A DNA stretch of 64,000 bases from Nemophila menziesii (GCA_029959085.1 JARWIR010000002.1:44512233-44576232), one strand, 5' to 3'; positions 32,908 through 44,408 are shown, counted from the stretch's first letter. Notes: generated by a model from the sequence alone, not told the origin. Made by a program: numbers and translations.

Positions 32908-34741
32908 TTCCCTTTGGAATTATTAATAGATAAAATTCCCCAATGGTCTTGAGCTATACATCTATTATTGATTTGGTCCTCAAACTTGTTGCTAAAGGGC
33001 ACTTAAATTTGAAAGAACGTTAGAGTCAAGGTTTTTTGTTTGTGAATGGAAGGGATAAATAATGCTTCCGAATCTTTTATTTTTAGGAGGAGCAAAACTC
33101 AAATTTTCAATATTTTGTTATGGCCTTAATATATCTTCTTATGGATGCATAGTTCTATTATATACTTAGCATAAACCGGGAATCTTGATAACCAAATTGA
33201 TAGGTAAGTTAACGCGTACTTTGTTAATTGTTTGAAGCATTATTTTCATATTTTCATACAGTTCATTACATTTTTCAAAAAGTGAGGAGAAATGTGCAAA
33301 TTAGTGAAGATAAATATGCCTTAGGTCCAATATTAATTATAGGATGAGAAGCAAAAGTAGAAGTCCCATCATTATGAGTATTATTAGATTGTTTATTATG
33401 TTGTTTTAGCATATAAATCTTAATACTAACATTATTATCAGAATAGACTAACATGTCATTTTTGGGCGAGATACGACAACTTAGATGCAAGATTTATTCT
33501 TATGGAGGGATATAATGGTCTAAACACCCCCATGACCTATATGGTTGATCATGTTGATATACCCGATACTTTTGTATGAAACATTTCCTTTGAAATATGT
33601 GAACTCGTTAACTATGAAGATAAATCCATATTTATTAAGAAATTTTTCCAAAAGTACATCACAACTAAAAGGAACCAGATAATGGGTCATTAGTCATCAT
33701 AATGGTCTAGATATATGATACTAAAGTTCTTCAAGCGTACTTGTCGAGTATTGTGAAACTACACCATGAAGGTAGTATAATGTGAGAAATTAGGCTCACA
33801 TCCTTCTTTATAAGACTAATCTGGTTATATATATACGAATGACACTATCAATATTTATGAATATACGCGTTGCAACGATCATGTCCCTATTACCACTAAT
33901 AGTTAGACTAACCTGTTTCTACTACATTATCGTAAATATTACAAAATATACCATTTAATCACTCTTATATGCTCTCTTATTTGAGAGTATTTTAACAAAA
34001 TATTATTTTAACTTGAGTATCAGAGTGCCACCAGAAGCATCCTCCTGGTGGTATTAAAGATTTGCTACTTGTTCATGGTACTACTCTATCGAAAAGGCTT
34101 GAGAGATCTCAAAAAGCTATTCGTGCTCATGGATGATGTGTTTTGCTTTACCACAAACCCATTCATGTACACATAAGTGTATGAATCGCGTCTCACCCTT
34201 ATTGAAAATGTTATTTAGCAATTGATGTAATAAAGCAACATTAGTAATCATCAATATCTAACTTTGAGAGAAAATATTATATTTAACTAGTATCATTAAT
34301 GACCTATATACTTTAAACCATGTTACAATAAAAGAGCGAGATTATCTATTTGAAAACCATCTAATTTTAAAATTAAAGTATTTAAACCATTTAATCAACT
34401 AGTAATTTACTAAATTTTGAATTCTACTATAATAATAAAAGTATTAAGAAAATCAAGAAATTAAAATCTTAATAAAAAAGATAAAAAACTTCTAAATCAC
34501 GTTTTACTAGTAATATTATATATTAATTCAAATAAGATAAAATATCAAAATTCAACAAACTATATAAGAACAATAAACTAATTACACGTCATTGTATAAA
34601 AAAAAGAAATAATTTCTAATTAAGTCCAAATCCAAAAATATCTTGTCTAACTAAGCCCACTCCAGTAGGTTAATCTTATAGAGTCCATAAATAATAACAG
34701 CCGCCCGCTCTCCTGCACAACTACTGCCTTAGCTCTCTTGC
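32908..34741. other. No gene recognised
   Basis: A+T-rich. Scattered GGTCCTCAAACTTG and CCCCAATGGTC words near 32935-33000 resemble the dispersed GGTCC-type repeats. The 71-codon minus-strand frame at 33275-33490 carries no motif. Nothing else visible. Confidence 0.5.
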
Positions 34742-35355
34742 GATGAGATCTCTGCGGCTGGTAGCTATGGGTGTTTTGACTAAGAGTTCAGAAATTGCCT
34801 TCTCCTTAGCACAAGAAGCCCAAGACCATTTAAGTTCAATGATTGCTTATTTAATGAGTATTTTTTTTTGATGAGTGATTTACCATGGTTGTGTTTTTAT
34901 AAATATGAATGTATGCCTTTTGATCTTTGTAAATTTTATTGCCTAAGAATGCCAATATTGATGAGATCTCTGCGGCGCTGAAATTGCCTCCTTCTCATCC
35001 CAAGAAGTCCAAGACCATTGAAATTCAGTGATTGCTTGATTCAAGATTGATTATTCAATGAGTATTATTTTTGATGAGTTATTTTCCATGGTCATGTTTT
35101 AATGAATATGAATGTATGTCTTTTGATCTTTGTAAATTTTATTCCCTGAGAATGCCAATGTTGATGAGATATGTGTTTGTAGCGAGAATTGCTTCCTCCT
35201 CGGCCAAAGAAGCCAAAGACCATTTAAGTTCAGCGGTTTCTTAATTCATGATGAATTATTTAATGATTTTTTTCTTTTTGTTAAGTGATTCCCCAATGGT
35301 TGTGATTTTATGAATATGAATGTATGCCTTTTGATCTTTGTAATTTTTATTCTCC
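34742..35355 (+). repeat. Triplicated ~205-218 bp unit resembling a last exon plus 3' UTR
   Basis: Units start at 34742, 34960 and 35163, each with GATGAGAT, then a short coding-like stretch (AAATTGCCTCCTTCTC), AAGAAGCCCAAGACCATTTAAG, a TGATT-rich spacer and the conserved ATGAATGTATGCCTTTTGAT. In one frame the coding-like part reads KLPPSHPKKSKTI in unit 2 and LLPPRPKKPKTI in unit 3. That looks like a basic C-terminus followed by stop and 3' UTR. The parent gene is not recognised. The arrangement suggests unequal tandem amplification of a gene end. Confidence 0.6.
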
Positions 35356-36836
35356 TAAACGATCTAGTCTAACTCAAAGTTTTGCAAATTAGAAATTATA
35401 TGAAGTAAGAAGTTTTTAATGTTGTGTTTAAGTTTTTCACCCAAAATTAAATACATATATTCGAACAAAAAAAAAGTCTCATGAATTATTAGTTGATTTG
35501 TTATCCATTTGAATATCCAAAAGCGATAATGCATTTAAAGAGCCCATAGAAAACGAGCCCACCAAGGATATTACTGAAGACTATGAATATTATAGGAATG
35601 TGCTGGACCTGTTAAAAAAGTTATTTTTGTCACCTTAAAAAATAAACCATAATTAACTATATTTTTTGGACTAGGTTAACTATATATAATATGTTATAAT
35701 AAAAAAGAATAACTCAAATTTAATTCAATTAACCAAAAGATAAAAAAATTAAATAATCTATATAAAGTCGCAGTCTCTCGTTTCCTAATATGAACCCTAG
35801 CCTCCACCCTTTCTCGTCTATACATGACACATTACACACACAAAAACATCAACAAAATATACTTAAATTTGTTATATTATATCATTATTTTGTAATGATT
35901 AATCCAATGTGTCCCTTCTCAAGGGTGCTTCTCTGTCAATCTTCTCCTTTTCAAGTCAAGTGTATTATTCTATTAGTGACAGTTGACCATTCCATTTCAA
36001 TTGAGTATTTTTCTACAGGTAAATATTTTTTTATTAATTTTTTATCGTCTTGTCAACAGCTTATTGCTTCTTCTTTATAATGGATTTACTCTCTTTCTTT
36101 ACTTATGATTTTTCTACTGACTAGTATTTGATTGATTTTGTATTGCTATTTTCAAATATAATTTATCTTAACCTTTATTGAGTGTACATTAATTTAAAAA
36201 ACTCTCTGTTTGAACTTGATTCAAAACATTTCATATTTTATTTATTATATTGAAAATTTAGTTGGATATTCCTAGTTATTAGTCTTTTAATATGGAAAAA
36301 AATTAAAAAAAAATTAAAATTAAGACATATTTCTAGCAAAATTTTATAGTTCTTGACATTTTAGGAATAAAAAAATATGATACATTGAATTATTAATATT
36401 TTGCAAACTCAACATTTGTATTATCTGTTGTATTTGGTCCTAATTTTGCATATATGACATTTAAACCCTGTATTTCATGTTTGTCATATCTTTGTCCTTT
36501 TTTTTGTTTTTTCATTATATTATAAGTGTCATCCTCTTATGACAGAACACTAGTTATTTATTAAAATGAATAATACATTGGAACGTGAAATTAATATAAA
36601 TAATTTAAATGCAAATAAAAAAAGATTTAACATTGATAGAAAATCAAAAAATAAGAGACTAAAAGGTTTCATTTACAAGATAGGGGGCTAAGTGTTAAAA
36701 AGTGAAAAGTGAATCTTTGCTTCAAGCTAATCTCTTTTGATTTCCTTGTGTAATTAGGGTAGTTCAGGGGACCATGTGCCACTCGAGTTTTGATATTTCA
36801 TTTCGAACCCTAATCAATATTCTTTTTCTCATCTCT
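35356..36836. other. No gene recognised; possible old 5' UTR near 35780
   Basis: At 35770-35840 the plus strand has CTCTCGTTTCCTAATATGAA then CCCTAGCCTCC, the pyrimidine-rich style of plant 5' leaders with a telo-box-like AACCCTA. The following 96-codon frame (35790-36080) is rich in Ile, Phe and Ser and unrecognised. From 36100 the DNA is A+T-rich; 36410-36540 has the GGTCC/TTTGTCC-type repeat words. Confidence 0.4.
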
Positions 36837-37065
36837 CTAGCCTCCCCTCTCTCTCACGTGAGCTTTGACAACTCCAGCGAGCTGTTTCAATCGGCTGAAG
36901 TTACAGTGACAACCACAAGAGGCGCACAACATAGAGGTGGGTTGGCAGTGGCTATCTAAAGCATGTCCACCTATAACGGCAGCATGATTTTTCAGACATT
37001 CTTTGTGAGCCACACCATAGGTGGTGGTTGCTAGGAGTAGTATTAGTAGATCTGCTGGGGTCCAT
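36837..37065 (-). pseudogene. ZF-HD / mini zinc finger dimerisation-domain gene fragment
   Basis: The minus strand from 37065 starts [13 protein letters not shown], a Ser/Thr-rich N-terminus usual for the family. After a one-base frame change it reads [20 protein letters not shown], then [21 protein letters not shown], and stops at TAG 36837. ZF-HD domains have the consensus [23 protein letters not shown] then LKCAACGCHRNFHR, so the fold and most zinc ligands (ECxxNH, CASCGCH) are visible. GCGEFMP is altered (SHCQP) and the Gly-rich insert is short. The homeodomain is absent, so the source could be a mini zinc finger (MIF) or a truncated ZF-HD gene; such proteins are nuclear and act by dimerising with ZF-HD transcription factors. 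HCNF for HRNF is shared with the fragment at 2874-3197. Confidence 0.75.
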
Positions 37066-37280
37066 TTTTAAAACACAAGGAAGTCATAGGTTGAATACGT
37101 GGGGTATCAGATTCTGAATAAAGAGCTCTAGTAGGGTGATGGTTGTGTCCATCTTGTGGTTAAGCCTCTACTTTGTCCTTCTAAATTATATAAAGAATGA
37201 GAACATTGTTGATTTTAATAATTTGTAATAAATGAAGAAAATGGTAAATGCAGACGAAGATACCAATGGTTTTAGAAGTG
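37066..37280. other. Flank between ZF-HD fragment and the LARD element
   Basis: A+T-rich sequence without motif, apart from a short purine/pyrimidine bias. The five bases before the LTR (AAGTG, 37276-37280) would be the target-site duplication, but the partner side is lost through truncation of the other LTR. Confidence 0.5.
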
Positions 37281-38895
37281 TGGTGGTCCTTTGTGTGTTC
37301 TAAAAATAATGTAATAAGTAAAGAGAACCACAACCGCAAGTGTATGGTTGTCCAAAGTAATAATAGTGATAACATGATCGTTTGCAGGGACAGTATGGTT
37401 AACTACAATACTTATCAAGTAATGATTAATTGCACTTATGAAAGAAGTAAATGATTTGATAATTGTTGTTGGTAATTACTAATCCTAATTATTAAAGACT
37501 AATGTAAAAATGCAAATAATTAGCTAGACGCAAGTAAATAAAGGTGAGACGCAAATATGAGCATGCAGTACTTGTGAGACGCAAGGGTTTTAATTCCATA
37601 TGTTGTTTAAGGGACAAGTTGGTCAATTAACATAGGTCGGGATTCGGGAATCTTCGTACCCCCATCAGGGTGGACTATGAAGCTATTCTAGGGTGTCACA
37701 AACTCCGTCAGGGTGATAATAATCCACCTTTGAATGATTAAGCTAAAAATACCCAATAGGACATAAGATTAATTACGCTCGTCAGATTCAAATAACTTCT
37801 ATCCTATATTCTGTAATTAATTCCGTATCTAAACCCCCCGTCAAGACGATCCACACGCCACTATGTGGAATAGCTTAGATACTACTACCTGTTATTAATT
37901 AGCTACTTTAAGAACAGTAAATAATCACAAATTACACATGTAAAAGACCCAATTTGAATTAAATTACTGAAATCCCAAATCTAATCATATGAAATAAAAC
38001 AAAGTAGGGATTAACCCATTATGCATTCAAAAGTACTAAATGGATTTAGCTCATGCTAATTGAAAATAAAACTAAATTAAAACTAATTGAATTCATAATG
38101 TATCACAGAAATAAAAATAGGAAAAACCTAATTTCTGGAATCAGATTCGGCTGTGAATGGAGATATAGACCCTCTCCAGCTCTTCAGCTTTCTCCAGCTT
38201 CCTTCGTTGACTTCTCTCTGATTCCCTCTGATGCTCTGACTTATGAAAATTGAATTGTATTGACACTCTCTTCTAAGGATGAATTTAATTGAAGAGTAAA
38301 ATGAGAGGTAAGAAATAATGAGGTCTAAAGGCCTATTTATACTAGTTAAATCGGACTAAGGCTTTATTTTAATTAAAAAGCCATTTTAGAAAAGCCCAAG
38401 TCCATAATTGAGCCCAAAATCCCGTAACAGCTGCACCATCTCCACTAAACCAGCTCTAGCCGGTTCGTTACAACTCTGATTGACCTCAAATCACATCCTA
38501 AATTTCCGTAACTCAATAAGGAACACAATCTATTCAAAGGTCAGCTGCTCAATCAACTCTTAAGTGGCTCGAAATCAGCAATCTTTGGAAGCTTTCCAGA
38601 TTTGTAGCTTTAAAATATCACTTCTTTTCGGGATTTATCTTTTAGCTTTGACTCCATATCACGATCTTTGACTTTATTCTCGGATTCCTCTCCTAGCTAA
38701 TATTCAAAACCTATAAACTTTTCACTAAAATACACAAGATTACGCGCAAAAGTTTAATAAATTAAAAATACTAGAATTAAAAGAGGAATTTCGGATTATT
38801 GCATATTTAGTCCAAAAGTCTATCAAAATGGTCAAATAAACACAAAAAATGATGTCTCCCAAGGGTATAAAATTAGAACATTTAGGGAGATATCA
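37281..38895 (-). repeat. 3' LTR of the LARD element (1.6 kb)
   Basis: It starts TGATATCTCCC on the minus strand at 38895 and ends GACCACCA at 37281. The first 970 bp from the low end match 43272-44244 at about 95 percent. It contains a TATA box at 38332-38341 and, near 37585-37700, the words CCCCATCAGGGTGGAC and CCGTCAGGGTGAT. Confidence 0.9.
38332..38341 (-). promoter_or_regulatory. TATA box in the 3' LTR
   Basis: TATAAATAGG on the minus strand, preceded by AACTAG. Its position about 555 bp into the LTR is suitable for the start of the R region. The truncated 5' LTR lacks this box, so the element has lost its normal promoter. Confidence 0.65.
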
Positions 38896-38912
38896 AGACC
38901 CCCAACTCAAAT
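38896..38912 (-). promoter_or_regulatory. Polypurine tract
   Basis: The minus strand reads GATTTGAGTTGGGGGTCT directly before the LTR start TGATATC. It is purine-rich and correctly placed to prime plus-strand DNA synthesis. Confidence 0.7.
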
Positions 38913-41900
38913 CTTTGTCGTCCCGACAAAGTAAAATTAAAAACAAAGGGGTAGAAGTAAACTCAGAAGCTAGGAAATACACCTAAAGTAATTCTCAAAA
39001 TAAATCTCATATAGCAAACTCTAGAAAATAATATACACATACATCTATCGTGCAAAATCAAACACAAATAATCTCAATAATAAAATTAAAGTAGCAATGT
39101 TTGAAGGTTACACTTCTACTCATATATGTATGATGGCTATAGAGTGTTCCTCAATCATAAATCGCTTTGAACGCTCCACTTAGTATACTCTCTATCAACA
39201 GAATTACAAATTCACTATGCATTTAGGAAACTCGAGAACTTTATGGTTTTAATATAGGCTTAAGGACGGTGTGGAAGTATACTTGGTAAATTTGAAGTCA
39301 GCTTTTGGCGCTCTCCTCACTTACCATCAACAAATGTCCTCGAGCTTGAGTTTACGCTAAAAAATGTTCTCACTCACCCATTTACGCACTAATTTAGCAT
39401 CCCATGTCAACCATTACAAATAAGATGATTTTTCAGAAAATTCCACTTTGCCAGATGTTTATTCTTTCATATTTTTCTTTTTCTTTTATTTTCTCTTCTT
39501 TTTTTTGTACAGTTGTAAACCGGGTTTCCGGTTTTTGTGGATCGAGTTCCCGGTCCCTACTGTAATGACATTTTTTTTCTTTCTTTTTCACTTTTTTTCT
39601 CAATCCCGGCAAAGGGTTATAAGTATATATCATCTGCAATTGCGCTACAATACAAACACATACATCCCTACCCAATAAATTCCCCATAAGTGGACCCACC
39701 ACCCCAAACTTAAGCTCGAGACATGTGTCAGGATCGTGATTCAAGTGTGGGTCATATTGTCATGCCTAATAATCTAAGGGATAATGGGCTTATATCGTGG
39801 CTACAAAAGAAAAGGCTAAAGGCTCAAAATGGGCTAAGACGGATAATATTTAATATAAGGGGTAGAATGCTAAAAAGGTCACAAATGGCTAAAAAAGAAC
39901 TGCCCCTATCATTTTCCTAAGTACATAGCTCGTATTTAGTTCATATCTAAGTGGGTTCTCTACTAATTAGGATTTCACGTTCTACACACCAAACATATTC
40001 CTTAAGTACAAGCTTACTTCATTTGCATTGTTCATTAATTTTTCCTATCAATTACCTATGTTGGCATGCAATTCTAAATGCGTTTTATATAATTCCCTAA
40101 AGTCCACTATTTAAGATCATAGATTTATCAAAAGTATGCTTAAAGGGACATTTAAAATCTTCTACAGTCAAACACAACTCCGAAATTATTTTATTGAAAG
40201 CAAATAAAAACAAATAGCACATAAAAACTGGGATGAGGCAACGAACCCCACCCCAAACTCAAAAATGAGTCGTGTCCCCACAACTCGAAAAGACTCAAAG
40301 CAATAAAATAATTTACACTAAATGAGAAAAGGATAGAAAACGTATCTCAAACAGCGCGTGGCTGGTTATTGGTGTTGCGTCCATGAACTTTATCCCGCGT
40401 TAGAAGATCATAAGTGGCGTGTTGAACAGTATTCACGCCATGTAACAAGTTTCGGATAAGGTCCAGCTCTTTTGTAACGTTTCCTAAAGTAGCAATCATG
40501 TCCTAGCTCTCTAAATCATCATCTCTTCTACGAAAATCTCTCCTCAACACCCAACTTTCTATCTTCATCGTGTTCTTCGTACCCTTTCCAACCTTCATGG
40601 TCATCTTTGATGACCCCAAACTCAATCTTTCACCTACTTAAAGATTACTTGCAAAATATATAATAGTAGGCTCAAACAATTCACAATTTCTCCGTAAAAT
40701 AACTAAAACAAATCTTAATTCCCAATTGGTAATAGAAAGAAAAGAAGAGTTCTAGCTATTTTACCGGATTGGCCATGGAATTTATGATGACTTGATACCT
40801 TGCGCTTGCACTTGCAATCTCCAACCTTCAAAGTACCAAAGTCATTGATGAAATTTGTGTTGCTTCATATTGTCGAAAGTGGCACAGTAGTGGAATTGGT
40901 GATTTATTTGAGATGGGTATTTAATATCTATGGTGTTGGAAAGGTTTAAAGGATATAATTTAAGCTTTGGTTAAGAAATTTTTGTATTAAAACTTGAATT
41001 TCTTGGTGTTTTTGGAAAGATTTGTGATTGATTATGTGTTTGGATGATGTTTAGAGTGATGGATTGGTGATATTTTGGTGTTTTGATGATGAAATTTGAG
41101 TGTTTTTGGAGCTTTGGTTCATCATCAATGGTGTTTCATGTGTTCGAGGCTAGAAGAAAAGGAAAAATAAGGTTTGCATAAGGTTTAGGTCAATTTTCGC
41201 CGATGGAAACCGGGTACCCGGTTTTGGATATTTTTTTTTAGCGTCTAGACGCAACTTTTCTTGTTTTGGCTACACGCTGGGTCAGAGAGTTGGCTTTTGA
41301 AACCGGGGTCTCGACTTGTAAAAACGGTTTGGCTATTGGACGCAAAGCGTTGCGTATTCGCGCATAAATTTTCCATCATATTTTTTTCGATTTCTCCTTG
41401 CCTGCACCTCGGATTTTTGCGAACCTTATACTTATTTTTATTGGAAATCGCATTCTTGATCCATTGGGCTACTTATATTTTCCATTGGAGCTACCATTTT
41501 TTTCAGAATTATGTTTTCTTCATTTCGCACCATGTATTCCGTCTCTTTGCGCACATATCAGAAACTTTGGGCTAGGTATCAGAACTTTTAGACTTCACGA
41601 TTGGATATATCTCGAAAATATAAGTGGTTTAGGCTCAATAAAAAGTTAATTCCGATCTCCGAGCGTCAAGTTATGATCTTCCGAAGTTTTGCTATTTGGG
41701 TACAGTTCCACAAATGGGTCCCCGGTTTCCTCAAACCGGGTACCTGATTTCTACTGTATTGGAACCCAAAAATTTCATTCTTTTTCGTTCTAACTACCCC
41801 AAACTCGTGACCTTCACTCCTGTAATCATGAAAAACACCAACCTTTCTCATTTCTTAAAAATAAACACTAAATAAATAACCATTACTCTAATTTATACTA

Positions 41901-42361
41901 AGAATTTAAAGACATGAAAGAAATTTAAAACTTGGGTTGTCTCCCAAGAAGCACTTTGGTTTATTACTTCTTTAAGTTCGACGTGTTACCTTCCATGAAG
42001 ATGGTATTGAGGCCTTTGCGGTTCTCCTCCGCTTTAACTTGCCTCTTCCTTGATGTAAAAGCTTTAGAACCTTCCCCCTTAGAATATTATTTAATCGATC
42101 TCTAAAAAGGGGTGGGTAAGTACTTCATTTTGCCTTCTTACATTCACGACGAAACTCATTTTCCACCACATTAGAGTAGATAACCGTTCTCAACGGTAGA
42201 AGATTATTTTTACTCCTTGTTTCAATCTGATATTCATCTTTAAAATATGGTGGGTAGGTTCTCCTCCTTGCCGCTTTGCTCTCGCGGTGTGGCACCTTGC
42301 TTGTATAGCACATATTGATCATTTGTGGAGGTGATTCTTCAGCTCTATTTTCATTCAAGAT
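38913..42361 (-). other. LARD interior without pol; CCGGGTACCCGG-type repeats
   Basis: Non-coding interior between PPT and the gag-like frame. A T-rich tract (39455-39600, interrupted T runs) gives spurious Phe-rich and Lys-rich frames. The post-pol signature lies at 41938-41998 on the minus strand (ACACGTCGAACTTAAAG, then GTGCTTCTTGGGAG). Motifs built on ACCGGG-TACCCGGTTT occur at about 39510-39565, 41207-41224, 41298-41310 and 41720-41750; the first and last are related over about 60 bp. 42000-42361 contains unrecognised frames. Confidence 0.65.
41207..41224. repeat. 18-bp perfect palindrome
   Basis: AAACCGGGTACCCGGTTT is its own reverse complement. Partial versions occur three more times in the same element, so this is a recurring element motif and not an isolated coincidence. 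Confidence 0.9.
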
Positions 42362-43115
42362 TCATAATCGATATGGGTGAACTTGTTGTGGTGGAGATTC
42401 AACTTCTATTTTATTATGAACCTTTATTTCTTCAATTGACCCCTCAACCATTTCATATTCATCTTCGCTTTCAACCCAATCTTCCACTATTACCTCATAA
42501 TATTCTTTCTTTGGATTTTTTATAACCTCGATCACCACCTCTTCTGGTTTGCGCTCTATATCTTGATCATGTGTATACACCTTAGGAATAGCAATCTCTG
42601 TGTTAACTTCTAGAATTTGCGTTGCTACTCCTTCCACCATGCTAACAAAATCCTCAACCACATGGTGGTCTTCATTTATACTCGGCATGGTAGTCTTATC
42701 ACTATAAATAATATCTTCTTTCAACTCCTCCTCCTCAACTGTTTTTCCATTTTGAGTAAGAATTTCATCTAGCATCTTTTGCATTCTTTTCAAACTGGAA
42801 TTAGTTTCCTCTATTGACTCCAGCCCTTGTTCATATACGCGCATGAGTTCTTTTAATGATCGATCTAATTCAAAACTTTGTGGTGAAGGTGGAGGTTGTT
42901 GTATGTTTTCACCCCACTGGTTGTTCCATTCTTGCCCATGTTGATAGTGATATGATAGTTGTTGTTGATTGTTACCGATCCATTCATTATTCCATCCTTG
43001 CTCTTGCGGGTTTTTGATAAGGTTGTTTGTAAGAATTAATACCCCATTGTTGTTGTCCTGAAGAGTCTTCCCAATAGTTAAATGGACCGGGTTTCGGGTA
43101 ATGTCCTCTATACAT
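42362..43115 (-). pseudogene. Gag-like protein of the LARD element (frame-shifted)
   Basis: It starts MYRGHYPKPGPFNYWEDSS about 130 bp after the primer site, runs into a Gln/Asn/Trp-rich region (GWNNEWIGNNQQQ, GQEWNNQWGENIQQPP) after a one-base shift near 43000, then a coiled-coil-like stretch (SLKELMRVYEQGLESIEETN) and a long acidic tail with VEDWVESEDEYEM, ending at 42362. Gag proteins of the Athila/Tat group have a similar Gln/Trp-rich region followed by a short heptad segment; the capsid core and CCHC zinc knuckle are not present. About 250 residues in all. It may be a shortened gag or a captured gene. Confidence 0.55.
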
Positions 43116-43246
43116 CTTTAATTGAATCTCTTGATCATTACCTAAATAAAATAACCTGAAAAGAAAACAAAACAAAAACAAAGCGTAAAACTGAAAATAA
43201 AATGCAACTAATCACTAAAGGATAAACACCGTGGTCACACGCTACC

Positions 43247-43265
43247 GTCCCCGGCAGCGGCGCCA
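43247..43265 (-). promoter_or_regulatory. Primer-binding site (tRNA-Asp type)
   Basis: The minus strand reads TGGCGCCGCTGCCGGGGAC, the standard tRNA-Asp-primed PBS of plant Ty3/gypsy elements apart from one base. It begins six bases after the LTR end. Confidence 0.9.
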
Positions 43266-43271
43266 TAAACT

Positions 43272-44244
43272 TGGTGGTCCTTTGTGTTTTCTAAAAATAA
43301 TGTAATAAGTAAAGAGAACCACAACCGCAAGTGTACGGTTGTCCCAAGTAATAATAGTGATAACAGGATCGTTCGCAGGGACGGTATGGTTATCTACAAT
43401 GCTTATCAAGTAATGATTAATTGCACTTATGAAAGCTGTAAATGATTTGATAATTGTTGTTGGTTATTACTAATCCTAATTATTAAAGACTAATGTAAAA
43501 ATGCAAATAATTAACTAGACGCAAGTAAATAAAGGCGAGACGCAAATATGAGCAGGCAGTACTTGTGAGACGCAAGGGTTTTAATTCCATATGTTGTTTA
43601 AGGGACAAGTTGGTCAATTAACATAGGTCGGGATTCAGGAATCTTCGTACCCCCATCAGGGTGGACTACGAAACTATTCTAGGGTGTCACAAACCCCGTC
43701 AGGGTGATTATGATCCACCTTCGAATGATTAAGCTAAAAATACCCAATATGCCATAAGATTAATTACGCTCGTCAGAGTCAAATAACTTCTATCCTATAT
43801 TCTGTAACTAATTCCGTATCTAAACCCCCCGTCAAGATGATCCACATGCCACTATGTGGAATAGCTTAGATACTAATACCTGTTATTAATTAGCTACTTT
43901 AAGAACTGTAAATAATCACAAATTACAGAAAGCTGTAAAAGACCCAATTTGAATTAAATTACTGAAATCCCAAATCTAACCATATGGAATAAAGCAAAGT
44001 AGGGATTAACCCATTATGCGTTCAAAAGTACTATATGGATTTAGCTCATGCTAATTGAAAATAAAACTAAATTAAAACTAATTGAACTCATAATGTATTA
44101 CAGAAATAAAAATAAGAAAAACCTAATTTCCGGAATTAGATTCGGCTGTGAATGGAATATAGACCCTCTCCAGCTCTTCAACTTTCTTCTGCTTCCTTCG
44201 TTGACTTCTCTCTGATGCTCTAACTTATGAAAATTGAATTGTAT
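43272..44244 (-). repeat. 5' LTR of the LARD element, truncated
   Basis: Matches 37281-38250 almost throughout, with a few substitutions and small indels. Homology stops abruptly after GAAAATTGAATTGTAT at 44244, so the U3 and TATA part (about 640 bp) is gone. The adjacent bases belong to an intron end of a gene remnant, implying deletion at that border. Confidence 0.9.
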
Positions 44245-44281
44245 ATAATTTAATATTATTATGATTTATTTATTAATATAG

Positions 44282-44408
44282 AAGGCAAGATTACAAGCAA
44301 AATCTAAAGCTACTAGAGATGCAAGAATAAAAGTCAGAAGCAGAAGTTGTAGCAGAAGCTAAAAGGCAGAGAGAGCTAGAAAGAGCTGCTAGACAAGCAT
44401 TGCTCAAG
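44282..44408 (+). pseudogene. Exon of a GTE-type (BET bromodomain) transcription regulator, frame-shifted
   Basis: A 127-bp exon with good splice borders: TTTATTTATTAATATAG before it and GCTCAAG then GTAAAAT after it. One frame reads KARLQAKSKATRDARIK, another EAEVVAEAKRQRELER then AARQALLK; a single indel near 44325-44340 separates them. The order of charged heptads matches the C-terminal coiled coil of plant GTE bromodomain proteins, in the group that ends exons with EAARQALL. GTE proteins bind acetylated histones in the nucleus through a bromodomain, which is not present here. No following GTE exon was found; the copy at 48084 keeps only the last 20 bases (RRQALHK). Confidence 0.6.

Larger units (their letters stand above)
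37281..44244 (-). mobile_element. Non-autonomous LTR retrotransposon (LARD-like), minus strand
   Basis: Two direct copies of an LTR flank an interior with a tRNA-Asp-type primer site at 43247-43265 and a polypurine tract at 38896-38912, which fixes the minus orientation. The interior (about 4.35 kb) has a short gag-like frame, then the post-integrase signature of Athila/Tat elements at 41938-41998, but no RT, RNase H or integrase. It is therefore a deletion derivative that must have moved using enzymes of a relative such as the element at 19.3-24.4 kb. The outer 640 bp of the 5' LTR is missing at 44244. Confidence 0.88.

Noticed and set aside
36774..36959. Plus-strand 61-codon frame
   Set aside because: It overlaps the minus-strand ZF-HD fragment and has no motif of its own.
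39433..39744. Overlapping Lys-rich and Phe-rich open frames of 76-103 codons on the two strands
   Set aside because: They come from a T-rich tract with interrupted T runs inside the LARD interior; amino-acid composition is an artefact of the homopolymers.
41261..41649. 104- and 83-codon overlapping plus-strand frames, hydrophobic
   Set aside because: They lie on the antisense strand of the LARD interior; hydrophobic bias is expected from T-rich codons and the two frames overlap each other.
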